6,999 nt of DNA from Actinomycetota bacterium (GTDB lineage: Bacteria > Actinomycetota > Acidimicrobiia > Acidimicrobiales > GCA-2861595), in contig JADDQT010000106.1 in NCBI GenBank assembly GCA_016781225.1, positions 1 to 6,999 of the forward strand, in the 5' to 3' direction. Positions 1-5,639 of this stretch are shown here, piece after piece; position 1 is the stretch's first letter, and every line of letters starts with the position of its first letter. Made by a program: the position numbers and the translations under genes. The notes under the pieces were generated by a model, which had not been told where the DNA came from, ran no database searches, and saw only the letters and a list, made by a program, of their open reading frames with translations.

Positions 1-121
1 GGCGACCACCACGAGCACCGCCACCACGGCCCGGCGGGCCCCTGCCGAGCCCGAAGGCGGCAAGGAAGACGACGAGGACCGAGGCAAGAAGGGGGGTGGC
101 AAGAAGAAGGACGAGGACTGA
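1..121 (+). CDS. 3' end of an unidentified gene, Thr-rich then Lys/Asp/Glu-rich C-terminal tail (partial)
   Basis: The frame starting at base 2 is open to a TGA at 119-121 and gives 39 residues; the gene begins before the window. The choice of frame rests on base use: nearly every third codon position in this frame is G or C, as in the certain genes downstream. The peptide starts with a Thr/Ala-rich stretch (ATTTSTATTA), passes through a short Pro-containing piece and ends in alternating acidic and basic runs with glycines (GGKEDDEDRGKKGGGKKKDED). This is a low-complexity, probably disordered tail with no domain. Such Thr-rich linkers and charged tails occur on secreted or membrane-anchored actinobacterial proteins, but nothing here identifies the family. 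It ends 122 bases before dnaK and is separated from it by a promoter region, so it is probably a separate transcription unit. Confidence 0.6.
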   Translation, partial: ATTTSTATTARRAPAEPEGGKEDDEDRGKKGGGKKKDED

Positions 122-133
122 TAGGAACGGAGA

Positions 134-160
134 GGAATAGACAGGACTCCGGGACAGGTT
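134..160 (+). promoter_or_regulatory. Possible SigH/SigR-type stress promoter upstream of dnaK
   Basis: GGAATA at 134-139 is followed after 18 bases by GTT at 158-160. This resembles the ECF-sigma promoters of the SigH (Mycobacterium) and SigR (Streptomyces) type, GGAAT/GGAAYA plus GTT with a spacer near 17-19. Mycobacterial dnaK is known to be partly SigH-driven, which makes the position plausible. The motif is short and could arise by chance. Confidence 0.3.
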
Positions 161-178
161 GACAGTGAGACGCTCAAC
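158..178 (+). promoter_or_regulatory. Degenerate HAIR element (HspR operator) in front of dnaK
   Basis: GTTGA (158-162) and TCAAC (174-178) form a perfect inverted repeat with an 11-base spacer. The HAIR consensus bound by HspR in Streptomyces and Mycobacterium is CTTGAGT-N7-ACTCAAG, so its TTGA and TCAA cores are also separated by 11 bases. The right half matches 5 of 7 positions and the left half 4 of 7. The site covers the putative -35 hexamer, where a bound repressor would block RNA polymerase, and hspR is encoded in the same operon. Core, spacing and position are seen; HspR binding is inferred. Confidence 0.6.
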
Positions 179-189
179 TTTGCTAGCGT
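159..189 (+). promoter_or_regulatory. Housekeeping-type promoter of the dnaK operon
   Basis: TTGACA at 159-164 is a perfect -35 hexamer. A TAnnnT-type -10 (TAGCGT, 184-189) follows after a 19-base spacer, which is long; GCTAGC at 182-187 gives a 17-base spacer but a poorer hexamer. Transcription would start near 196, leaving a leader of about 48 bases before the dnaK ATG. The HAIR-like repeat overlaps the -35, the arrangement expected of an HspR-repressed promoter. Confidence 0.5.
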
Positions 190-243
190 TGGGCCCGTCA
201 CAAGTTCGAATGGAACCAACAACCCCCTGGAGGGAGCTGCGTC

Positions 244-2067
244 ATGGCCAAGGCAGTCGGAATCGACCTCGGGACCACCAACTCCGTGGTCAGCGTGCTG
301 GAGGCGGGCGAGCCCGTCGTGATCCCCAACGCCGAAGGAGCCCGTACCACCCCTTCGATGGTGGGCTTCTCCAAGACCGGGGAGGTCCTGGTGGGCGAGG
401 TGGCCAAGCGCCAGGCCATCACCAACCCCGACCGCACCATCCGCTCCGTGAAGCGCCAGATGGGCACCAACTGGAAGATCGACATCGACGGCAAGCGCTA
501 CTCGGCGCAGGAGATCTCGGCGCGGATCCTGCAGAAGCTGAAGCGCGACGCCGAGGCGTACCTGGGCGACACGGTGACCCAGGCCGTCATCACCGTGCCG
601 GCCTACTTCGACGACGCCCAGCGCACGGCCACCAAGGAGGCGGGCCAGATCGCCGGGCTGGAGGTCCTCCGCATCATCAACGAGCCCACCGCGGCAGCGC
701 TGGCCTACGGCCTGGACAAGGAGGGCCAGGAGCAGACCATCCTGGTGTTCGACCTCGGTGGGGGCACCTTCGACGTCTCCGTGCTGGAGATCGGCGAGGG
801 CGTCTTCGAGGTGAAGTCCACCCACGGTGACACCCATCTGGGCGGGGACGACTGGGACCAGCGGGTGATCGACTGGCTGGTCAAGGAGTTCAAGAACACC
901 GAGGGCGTGGACCTGGCCAAGGACAAGATGGCCCTGCAGCGACTCAAGGAGGCGGCCGAGAAGGCCAAGATCGAGCTGTCGCAGGTCACCGAGACAAACG
1001 TCAACCTGCCCTTCATCACCGCCACCAGCGAAGGTCCGAAGCACCTCGACCTCAAGCTCACGCGAGCCAAGTTCCAAGAGCTCACCGCCGACCTTGTCGA
1101 GAAGTGCCGGGGCCCGTTCGAGCAGGCCATCAAGGACGCCGGGCTCAGCAGGGGCAGCATCGACCACGTCATCCTCGTGGGCGGCTCCACCCGGATGCCC
1201 GCCATCGTGGAGCTCACCAAGGGCCTCACCGGCGAGGACCCCCACAAGGGCGTGAACCCCGACGAGGTGGTGGCCGTGGGCGCTGCGATCCAGGCCGGCG
1301 TGCTGAAGGGCGACGTCAAGGACGTGCTCCTCCTCGACGTCACGCCGCTCTCCCTCGGCATCGAGACCCGGGGCGGCATCATGACCAAGCTCATAGAGCG
1401 CAACACCACCATCCCCACCCGGCGCTCCGAGGTGTTCACCACCGCCGAGGACATGCAGCCGTCGGTAGAGATCCACGTGCTCCAGGGCGAGCGGGAGATG
1501 TCCGCCTACAACAAGACGCTCGGAAAGTTCCAGCTCGTGGACCTGCCTCCGGCCCCGCGGGGCATCCCCCAGATCGAGGTCACCTTCGACATCGACGCCA
1601 ACGGGATAGTGCACGTGTCGGCCAAGGACAGGGCCACGGCCAAGGAGCAGTCGATGACCATCACCGGCCAGTCGTCGCTCAACAAGGACGAGATCGACCG
1701 CATGGTGCGCGACGCCGAGGCCCACGCCGAGGAGGACCGCCAGCGCAAGGAGGAGGCCGACGTCCGCAACAACGCCGACAGCCTCGTGTACCAGACCGAG
1801 AAGCTGCTCCGGGAGCAGGGCGAGAAGCTCATCGGCGACGAGCGGGACCGGCTGGAGTCGTCGCTGAAGGAGGTCAAGGACGCGCTCGGCGGCTCGGACA
1901 TCGAGGCCATCCGCCGCAGCACCGATGGCCTGATGACGGCGAGCCAGACGTTCGCCCAGCGCCTGTACGAGCAGGCGTCCAAGGAGCAGCCCGCGGGCGG
2001 GCCCACCGGCGGCCCCGCCGACGAAGAGGTGGTGGACGCCGAGATCGTCGACGAAGACCGGCCGTGA
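244..2067 (+). CDS. dnaK: Molecular chaperone DnaK (Hsp70)
   Basis: This 607-residue Hsp70 binds exposed hydrophobic peptides in the cytoplasm and releases them through an ATP cycle driven by DnaJ and GrpE. All three Hsp70 signatures are present: IDLGTTNS (7-14), VFDLGGGTFDVSVL (168-181) and VILVGGSTRMPAI (309-321). Catalytic and coupling residues align with E. coli: K70, P119 (E. coli P143), E147 (E171), T175 (autophosphorylation T199) and D177 (D201). The constant offset of 24 after K70 shows that the Gram-negative NBD insert is missing, as in Gram-positive DnaKs. The hydrophobic linker VLLLD is at 361-365, the beta substrate domain runs to about 470, and the helical lid to about 580. A Gly/Pro tail ends in EEVVDAEIVDE, the usual acidic DnaK terminus. 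The ATG at 244 is chosen because it starts MAKAVGIDLG and has a GGAGGGA Shine-Dalgarno at 229-235. It is first in the operon and its stop shares one base with the grpE start. Confidence 0.98.
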   Translation: MAKAVGIDLGTTNSVVSVLEAGEPVVIPNAEGARTTPSMVGFSKTGEVLVGEVAKRQAITNPDRTIRSVKRQMGTNWKIDIDGKRYSAQEISARILQKLKRDAEAYLGDTVTQAVITVPAYFDDAQRTATKEAGQIAGLEVLRIINEPTAAALAYGLDKEGQEQTILVFDLGGGTFDVSVLEIGEGVFEVKSTHGDTHLGGDDWDQRVIDWLVKEFKNTEGVDLAKDKMALQRLKEAAEKAKIELSQVTETNVNLPFITATSEGPKHLDLKLTRAKFQELTADLVEKCRGPFEQAIKDAGLSRGSIDHVILVGGSTRMPAIVELTKGLTGEDPHKGVNPDEVVAVGAAIQAGVLKGDVKDVLLLDVTPLSLGIETRGGIMTKLIERNTTIPTRRSEVFTTAEDMQPSVEIHVLQGEREMSAYNKTLGKFQLVDLPPAPRGIPQIEVTFDIDANGIVHVSAKDRATAKEQSMTITGQSSLNKDEIDRMVRDAEAHAEEDRQRKEEADVRNNADSLVYQTEKLLREQGEKLIGDERDRLESSLKEVKDALGGSDIEAIRRSTDGLMTASQTFAQRLYEQASKEQPAGGPTGGPADEEVVDAEIVDEDRP

Positions 2068-2747
2068 TGGCGGAGTCGGAGCCCGTTGCCACTGACTGTC
2101 CGGCGGGTCCTGACCCTCAGGGTCCCTCCCAGGCGGGGGCCCCTGCCCCGCCTGGGTCCCGCCCTACGGGCCACCCCCCGGACTCCGGCGGCGTTCTGCC
2201 GTCGGAGTCCGACGAGTCCGGCGCGCCCGGCTTCTCCGATGCGGCTGGAGAGGGGACTGACCGGGAGGTGCTGGCCGTCGACGAGGCCGTCGAGGAAGCG
2301 GAGGAGGCCATTGCCGAGGACGTCTCCGAGCTCGGCCGCCTCACTCTCGAGCGCGACGACTACCTCGACCAGCTGCGTCGCCTCCATGCCGACTTCGAGA
2401 ACTACAAGAAGCGGGTCGTCAGGCAGCAGACGGAGCACATCGAGCGGGCGACGGAGGAGCTCGTGGCCCACCTGCTCCCTGCGCTCGACAACTTCGACCT
2501 GGCGCTGGCCCACGGCACCGAGGGCCTGGAGCCCGTCTACCGCTCGCTCCTGGACATCCTCGAAGGCAGTGGTCTCGAGCGGGTGGATCCGCTGGGGCAG
2601 CCCTTCGACCCCAACGAGCACGATGCGGTGCTGCACGAGGAGGGCGACGGCGGCAACACCGCCCCCGAGGTGGTCGAGGTGCTCAGGGCCGGTTACCGCT
2701 GGAAGGGGCGCGTCATGCGACCGGCCATGGTGAAGGTCAAGGGCTGA
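2067..2747 (+). CDS. grpE: Nucleotide exchange factor GrpE
   Basis: This 226-residue homodimeric co-chaperone releases ADP from DnaK. The start is the ATG at 2067, formed with the dnaK stop as TGATG. There is no good Shine-Dalgarno, so translation is probably coupled to dnaK. The open frame extends far upstream inside dnaK, but that part is an overlapping shadow. Residues 1 to about 70 are Pro/Gly/Ser-rich and then acidic, so likely disordered. A long helix from about 92 to 135 (RDDYLDQLRRLHADFENYKKR, then a charged stretch) is the dimerising coiled coil. The C-terminal beta domain carries the family signature: FDPNEHDAV (180-188) through APEVVEVLRAGYRWKGRVMRPAMV (199-222). Family members are usually about 180-220 residues. 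Codons 7-33 contain ten T-ending codons, unlike the neighbouring genes, and the same stretch holds strong inverted repeats. A GTG at 2268 in the same frame could give a shorter protein that keeps all conserved parts. Confidence 0.96.
   Translation: MAESEPVATDCPAGPDPQGPSQAGAPAPPGSRPTGHPPDSGGVLPSESDESGAPGFSDAAGEGTDREVLAVDEAVEEAEEAIAEDVSELGRLTLERDDYLDQLRRLHADFENYKKRVVRQQTEHIERATEELVAHLLPALDNFDLALAHGTEGLEPVYRSLLDILEGSGLERVDPLGQPFDPNEHDAVLHEEGDGGNTAPEVVEVLRAGYRWKGRVMRPAMVKVKG
2102..2163 (+). repeat. Nested inverted repeats in the grpE N-terminal codons (three-stem fold)
   Basis: An 11-bp perfect inverted repeat CCCAGGCGGGG (2128-2138) / CCCCGCCTGGG (2146-2156) encloses a 7-base loop. Upstream, GACCC (2112-2116) pairs with GGGTC (2120-2124) across 3 bases, and a second GGGTC at 2105-2109 competes for the same GACCC. 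GGCGGG (2102-2107) pairs with CCCGCC (2158-2163) and would close both hairpins into a three-way junction. These pairings are seen directly. High GC makes some pairing likely by chance, and a role in the mRNA is only inferred. Confidence 0.55.
2179..2211 (+). repeat. Strong 14-bp hairpin within the grpE N-terminal codons
   Basis: CGGACTCCG (2179-2187) and CGGAGTCCG (2203-2211) are a perfect 9-bp inverted repeat. Inside it, a G-U pair (2188/2202) and CGGC/GCCG (2189-2192/2198-2201) extend the RNA stem to 14 bp with a 5-base loop, GTTCT. A second GAGTCCG at 2214-2220 could pair with part of the left arm as an alternative. The hairpin lies in codons for the disordered GrpE tail; its function is unknown. 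Confidence 0.6.
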
Positions 2748-2770
2748 CGGGACGGGGCCAGGGGGACCAG

Positions 2771-3907
2771 ATGGCGCCGCAACGGGAGTGGTTCGAGAAG
2801 GACTACTACAAGGTCCTCGGGGTGCCCCAGAAGGCCTCGGAGAAGGAGATCAAGGCCGCCTTCCGCAAGCTGTCCAAGCGTTACCACCCCGACCAGAACC
2901 CGGGATCGGAGGACCGGTTCAAGGAGGTCTCCGCCGCCTACGAGGTGCTCGGCGAGCCTGCCAAGCGCAAGGAGTACGACGAGGTCCGCCGCATGGGCCC
3001 GGTGGGCAACCCCTTCGCCGGGGCCCGTTCCAGGTCCGGAGGACCGGGAGGACCAGGAGGCTTCTCCGGCACGTTCGGCACCGAGGACCTGGGCGACCTC
3101 GGCGACCTCCTGGGCAACCTGTTCAACCGTGGCCGGCCCAGCGCAACCCGGCCGCGGACCGGACCGATGCGCGGGGACGACCTGGAGGCCGAGCTGCACC
3201 TCTCTTTCCAGGACGCCGTGGAGGGCGTCACCACCACGGTGAACGTCAACAGCGACGCGGCGTGCAACAACTGCGGGGGCACCGGAGCGGCCCCGGGCAC
3301 GTCCCCTGTCATCTGCTCGAACTGCGGGGGGCGCGGCGTCCTGGCGGAGAACCAGGGCCTGTTCTCCTTCAGCCAGCCCTGTCCCCAGTGTGGCGGCACC
3401 GGGATGCGGGTGGAGACGCCGTGTCCGAACTGCCAGGGCTCGGGCGTGGAGCGCCGGGCCCGCAAGGTGAAGGTGCGCATCCCCGCAGGGGTGGACGACG
3501 GCCAACGCATCCGGCTGAAGGGCCGGGGGGGAATCGGTCCCAACGGTGGTCCGCCAGGTGACCTGTACGTTGTGGTCAGGGTGGGCCAGCACGAGGTGTT
3601 CGGACGCAGCGGCAAGGATCTCACTCTGCGCCTGCCGGTGACCTTCTCCGAGGCCGCCCTGGGTGCGACGGTGAAGGTGCCCACCCTGGGCGCTCCGGTG
3701 AGCCTGCGCATACCCGCCGGCACCAGGTCGGGGCGCATCTTCCGCGTCCGCGGCCACGGAGTGCCGGCGTCCAGCGGGGCCGGAGACCTGCTGGTCACGG
3801 TGGAAGTGGCCGTGCCGGAGCAGCTCACCGAGGCGCAGCGGGAGGCGGTGGAGGCGCTGGCTGCCGCTTCGACCGAGTCCCCCCGGCGCCACCTGGGAGT
3901 GGAGTGA
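2771..3907 (+). CDS. dnaJ: Co-chaperone DnaJ (type I Hsp40, DnaJ1-like)
   Basis: This 378-residue type I J-protein delivers unfolded clients to DnaK and stimulates its ATPase. The J-domain (about 10-73, DYYKVLGVPQKASEKEIKAAF onward in helix II) has the essential HPD at 39-41. A short Gly-rich linker with a GDLGDLLGNLF helix follows (78-122). The cysteine-rich domain has four complete CxxCxGxG boxes starting at 165, 182, 204 and 218, enough for two zinc ions. Two beta client-binding domains and the dimerisation end follow (RKVKVRIPAGVDDGQRIRLKG at 231-251, SLRIPAGTRSGRIFRVRGHG at 311-330). The N-terminal FEKDYYKVLGV is the style of the actinobacterial DnaJ encoded with dnaK; a second DnaJ near hrcA is common in this phylum and would lie elsewhere. 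The ATG at 2771 follows grpE by 23 bases and has an AGGGGGA ribosome-binding site at 2760-2766. It is of normal length and has no defects. Confidence 0.97.
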   Translation: MAPQREWFEKDYYKVLGVPQKASEKEIKAAFRKLSKRYHPDQNPGSEDRFKEVSAAYEVLGEPAKRKEYDEVRRMGPVGNPFAGARSRSGGPGGPGGFSGTFGTEDLGDLGDLLGNLFNRGRPSATRPRTGPMRGDDLEAELHLSFQDAVEGVTTTVNVNSDAACNNCGGTGAAPGTSPVICSNCGGRGVLAENQGLFSFSQPCPQCGGTGMRVETPCPNCQGSGVERRARKVKVRIPAGVDDGQRIRLKGRGGIGPNGGPPGDLYVVVRVGQHEVFGRSGKDLTLRLPVTFSEAALGATVKVPTLGAPVSLRIPAGTRSGRIFRVRGHGVPASSGAGDLLVTVEVAVPEQLTEAQREAVEALAAASTESPRRHLGVE

Positions 3908-3912
3908 GGTGA
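3905..3912 (+). promoter_or_regulatory. hspR ribosome-binding site overlapping the dnaJ stop
   Basis: TGAGGTGA contains GAGGTGA, seven of the eight bases complementary to the 16S rRNA tail, and starts on the dnaJ TGA itself. It sits just before the hspR ATG at 3916 and fixes that start. The overlap suggests ribosomes ending dnaJ can reinitiate on hspR. Confidence 0.65.
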
Positions 3913-3915
3913 CCG

Positions 3916-4287
3916 ATGGCTGACAAGAGGCGCGCCGTGTACGTGATCTCGGTTGCCGCCGAGCTGGCCGGCGTCCATCCCCAGACGCTGCGCGTCTACG
4001 AGCGCAAGGGCCTGCTGGAGCCGGCCCGGACAAGGGGGGGAAGCCGCCGGTACAGCGAGAGGGATATCGAACGCCTCTTCCGCATCCACGAGCTCACCGC
4101 CGCCGGCATAAACCTCGAGGGTGTCAAGCGCATCATGGAGCTGGAGGACCAGAACGAGAGGTTGGGCAAGGAGCTGGTCCGGGCCCGCGCCGAGGCCAAC
4201 GAGGCCGTGGAGCGCACGCACCGCAAGTACCGCCGCGATCTCGTGCCCGTGAGCAGGGCGCCCGTGCCCTACCGCGGCCGTCGCTGA
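3916..4287 (+). CDS. hspR: Heat-shock repressor HspR (MerR family)
   Basis: This 123-residue MerR-family repressor, in Streptomyces and Mycobacterium, binds HAIR sites and shuts off dnaK (and often clpB and lon) with DnaK as co-repressor. The YVISVAAELAGVHPQTLRVYE stretch (9-29) is the family helix-turn-helix and is nearly identical to known HspRs. The wing follows (GGSRRYSERDIE, 41-52), then the INLEGVKRIMELE helix (65-77) and a charged dimerisation coil to about 100. The MerR-type repressor is the last gene of the operon it should control, starting 8 bases after dnaJ. The DLVPV segment (108-112) is shared with Streptomyces HspR, but the protein then ends in PVPYRGRR and lacks the hydrophobic ALVVW-type motif near the C-terminus of those homologues. 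It is also one residue shorter in the loop before INLEGVKR. Length is close to the roughly 126 residues of M. tuberculosis HspR. A generic MerR regulator is the alternative, but the context makes HspR very likely. Confidence 0.93.
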   Translation: MADKRRAVYVISVAAELAGVHPQTLRVYERKGLLEPARTRGGSRRYSERDIERLFRIHELTAAGINLEGVKRIMELEDQNERLGKELVRARAEANEAVERTHRKYRRDLVPVSRAPVPYRGRR

Positions 4288-4300
4288 GCCCAGTCACCCA

Positions 4301-4322
4301 TGAGCGCCGCACCCGGCGCTCA
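4301..4322 (+). terminator. Hairpin ending the heat-shock operon (no clear U-tract)
   Basis: TGAGCGCCG (4301-4309) and CGGCGCTCA (4314-4322) form a perfect 9-bp stem with a 4-base loop (CACC), 13 bases after the hspR stop. The downstream bases CATCTCGATC are not a U-run, so this is an L-shaped or weak intrinsic terminator, common in high-GC actinobacteria. It may let some transcription pass into purA or serve as a 3'-end stabiliser. Confidence 0.6.
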
Positions 4323-4347
4323 CATCTCGATCAGACCGGGTTGGCCC

Positions 4348-4361
4348 TAGGATGCGGTGAC
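4348..4361 (+). promoter_or_regulatory. Candidate -10 / start region of purA (leaderless or AGGA-type)
   Basis: TAGGAT at 4348-4353 fits the actinobacterial TAnnnT -10 and lies 8 bases before the purA GTG at 4362, the geometry of leaderless transcripts. The same bases contain AGGA (4349-4352), a weak Shine-Dalgarno 9 bases from the GTG if transcription comes from upstream. No convincing -35 is visible around 4325. The two readings exclude each other for a single transcript, but both could be used. Confidence 0.4.
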
Positions 4362-5639
4362 GTGCCCGCAACCGTGGTCGTCGGCACCCAGTGGGGTGAC
4401 GAGGGCAAGGGCAAGTTCACGGACCTGGTGGCCAAGGAGATGCACATGGTCGTCCGCTACCAGGGCGGCCACAACGCCGGGCACACCATCGTCGTCGAAG
4501 GCGAGACCTTCGCCCTCCAGCTCGTCCCGAGCGGTGTCCTCTACGACCACATCACGCCTGTGATCGGCAACGGCGTGGTGGTTCATCCCGCCACGCTGCT
4601 GGCCGAGGTCGACATGTTGACCTCGCGGGGCATCGACTGCTCGCGCCTGCGGGTGAGTGGCAATGCCCACCTGATCATGCCGTACCACGAGGAGCTGGAC
4701 ACGCTCACCGAGCGCTGGTTGGGCAAGAACCGCCTCGGCACCACGAAGTCGGGCATAGGCCCCACCTACGCCGACAAGGCCACCCGGGTAGGGCTCAGGG
4801 TGCAGGACCTGCTCGACGCCAAGATCTTCCGGGAGAAGTTGGACATCGTCCTCAAGGAGAAGAACCGGATCTTCGCCAAGGTCTACAACCGGCTGCCCGT
4901 CAGCGCCGACGACATCGCTGGCCACTACCTGGACGAGTACCTGCCGCGGATGGGCCCAATGATCGCCGACACCGTGTCCATGGTGCACGAGGCCCTCGAT
5001 GCCGGGTCCAACGTCCTGCTCGAGGGGGCTCAGGCGACCTTCCTCGACCTCGACCACGGCACCTACCCATACGTCACCTCCTCGAACCCGGTTGCCGGCG
5101 GGGCGTGCACCGGAGCGGGGGTCGGGCCCCGCCACATAGACCGGGTGATCGGCGTGGCCAAGGGCTACCTGACCCGGGTGGGCAGCGGCCCGTTTCCCAC
5201 CGAGATGCACGGCGAGGAGGCCGACCGGCTCATCGAGTGGGCCGGCGAGTTCGGCACGGTCACCGGCCGCCGCCGGCGGGTCGGTTGGTTCGACGTCCCG
5301 ATGCTGCGCCAGGCGATCCGGCTCAACTCCATCAGCGAGGTGGCGCTGGCCAAGATCGACAAGCTCGACCAGTTCGACGTGCTCAAGGTGTGCGTGGCCT
5401 ACGAGTACGAGGGCAAGCGCTACCAGTACCCGCCCTACCACCAGTCGGAGCTGCACAAGGTGCGCCCGGTGTACGAGGAGCTGCCGGGATGGCGGACGGA
5501 CCTGAGCGACGCCGAGCAGGTCGAGCAGCTCCCGGACCAGGCTCGCGACTTCGTGAAGCTGATCTCCGCCGAGGCCCGCATCCCCATACACCTGCTCGGC
5601 GTCGGCCCGAGCCGTCACCAGTTCGTCCACCTGTCGTGA
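4362..5639 (+). CDS. purA: Adenylosuccinate synthetase PurA
   Basis: This 425-residue enzyme joins IMP and L-aspartate using GTP to give adenylosuccinate, the first step from IMP to AMP in the cytoplasm. Family motifs are in order: the GTQWGDEGKGK P-loop (8-18, with catalytic D13), YQGGHNAGHTI with catalytic H41 (33-43), GTTKSGIGP (126-134), LLEGAQATFLDLDHGTYPYV (219-238), KGYLTRVGSGPFPTE (267-281), the aspartate-binding loop TVTGRRRR (299-306), and KIDKLD (331-336). It ends in LLGVGPSRHQ (411-420) plus a short tail. Length matches the usual 425-432. I chose the GTG at 4362, which gives MPATVVVGTQWGDEGKG like other PurA proteins; the TTG at 4341 would add seven residues not seen in the family. 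It lies 74 bases after hspR behind a hairpin and overlaps purD by 4 bases, so it is the first gene of a purine cluster rather than a core heat-shock gene. Confidence 0.97.
   Translation: MPATVVVGTQWGDEGKGKFTDLVAKEMHMVVRYQGGHNAGHTIVVEGETFALQLVPSGVLYDHITPVIGNGVVVHPATLLAEVDMLTSRGIDCSRLRVSGNAHLIMPYHEELDTLTERWLGKNRLGTTKSGIGPTYADKATRVGLRVQDLLDAKIFREKLDIVLKEKNRIFAKVYNRLPVSADDIAGHYLDEYLPRMGPMIADTVSMVHEALDAGSNVLLEGAQATFLDLDHGTYPYVTSSNPVAGGACTGAGVGPRHIDRVIGVAKGYLTRVGSGPFPTEMHGEEADRLIEWAGEFGTVTGRRRRVGWFDVPMLRQAIRLNSISEVALAKIDKLDQFDVLKVCVAYEYEGKRYQYPPYHQSELHKVRPVYEELPGWRTDLSDAEQVEQLPDQARDFVKLISAEARIPIHLLGVGPSRHQFVHLS

Noticed and set aside
175..191. CAAC/GTTG inverted repeat with a GCTAGC palindrome over the dnaK -10
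   Set aside because: The 4-bp arms are too short and not centred on the palindrome, so it is not a convincing second operator.
201..217. GTTCGAAT, resembling a tRNA T-loop, in the dnaK leader
   Set aside because: No acceptor, D or anticodon stems can be built around it, and it lies between the promoter and ribosome-binding site of dnaK.
1104..2066. Upstream in-frame extension of grpE through the second half of dnaK
   Set aside because: The translated extension is Arg/Gly/Pro-rich shadow sequence. GrpE homology starts only after the ATG at 2067.
3037..3061. Short GGACC(G/A)GGAGG tandem-like repeat in dnaJ
   Set aside because: It simply encodes the Gly/Pro-rich linker typical of DnaJ; no sign of a mobile or expanding repeat.
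2693..4033. 446-codon open frame on the minus strand opposite dnaJ and hspR
   Set aside because: It mirrors codon-biased high-GC genes on the other strand, is low-complexity Arg/Ala/Gly/His-rich, and shows no recognisable domain. dnaJ and hspR are unmistakable on the + strand.
4352..4360. ATG-CGG-TGA mini-ORF directly before the purA GTG
   Set aside because: Two codons are expected by chance, there is no ribosome-binding site for it, and it would not be transcribed if purA is leaderless.
5105..5635. Upstream in-frame extension of purD inside purA
   Set aside because: The peptide is low-complexity out-of-frame purA; the PurD N-terminus (MKVCVVGGGGREH) begins exactly at the GTG at 5636.
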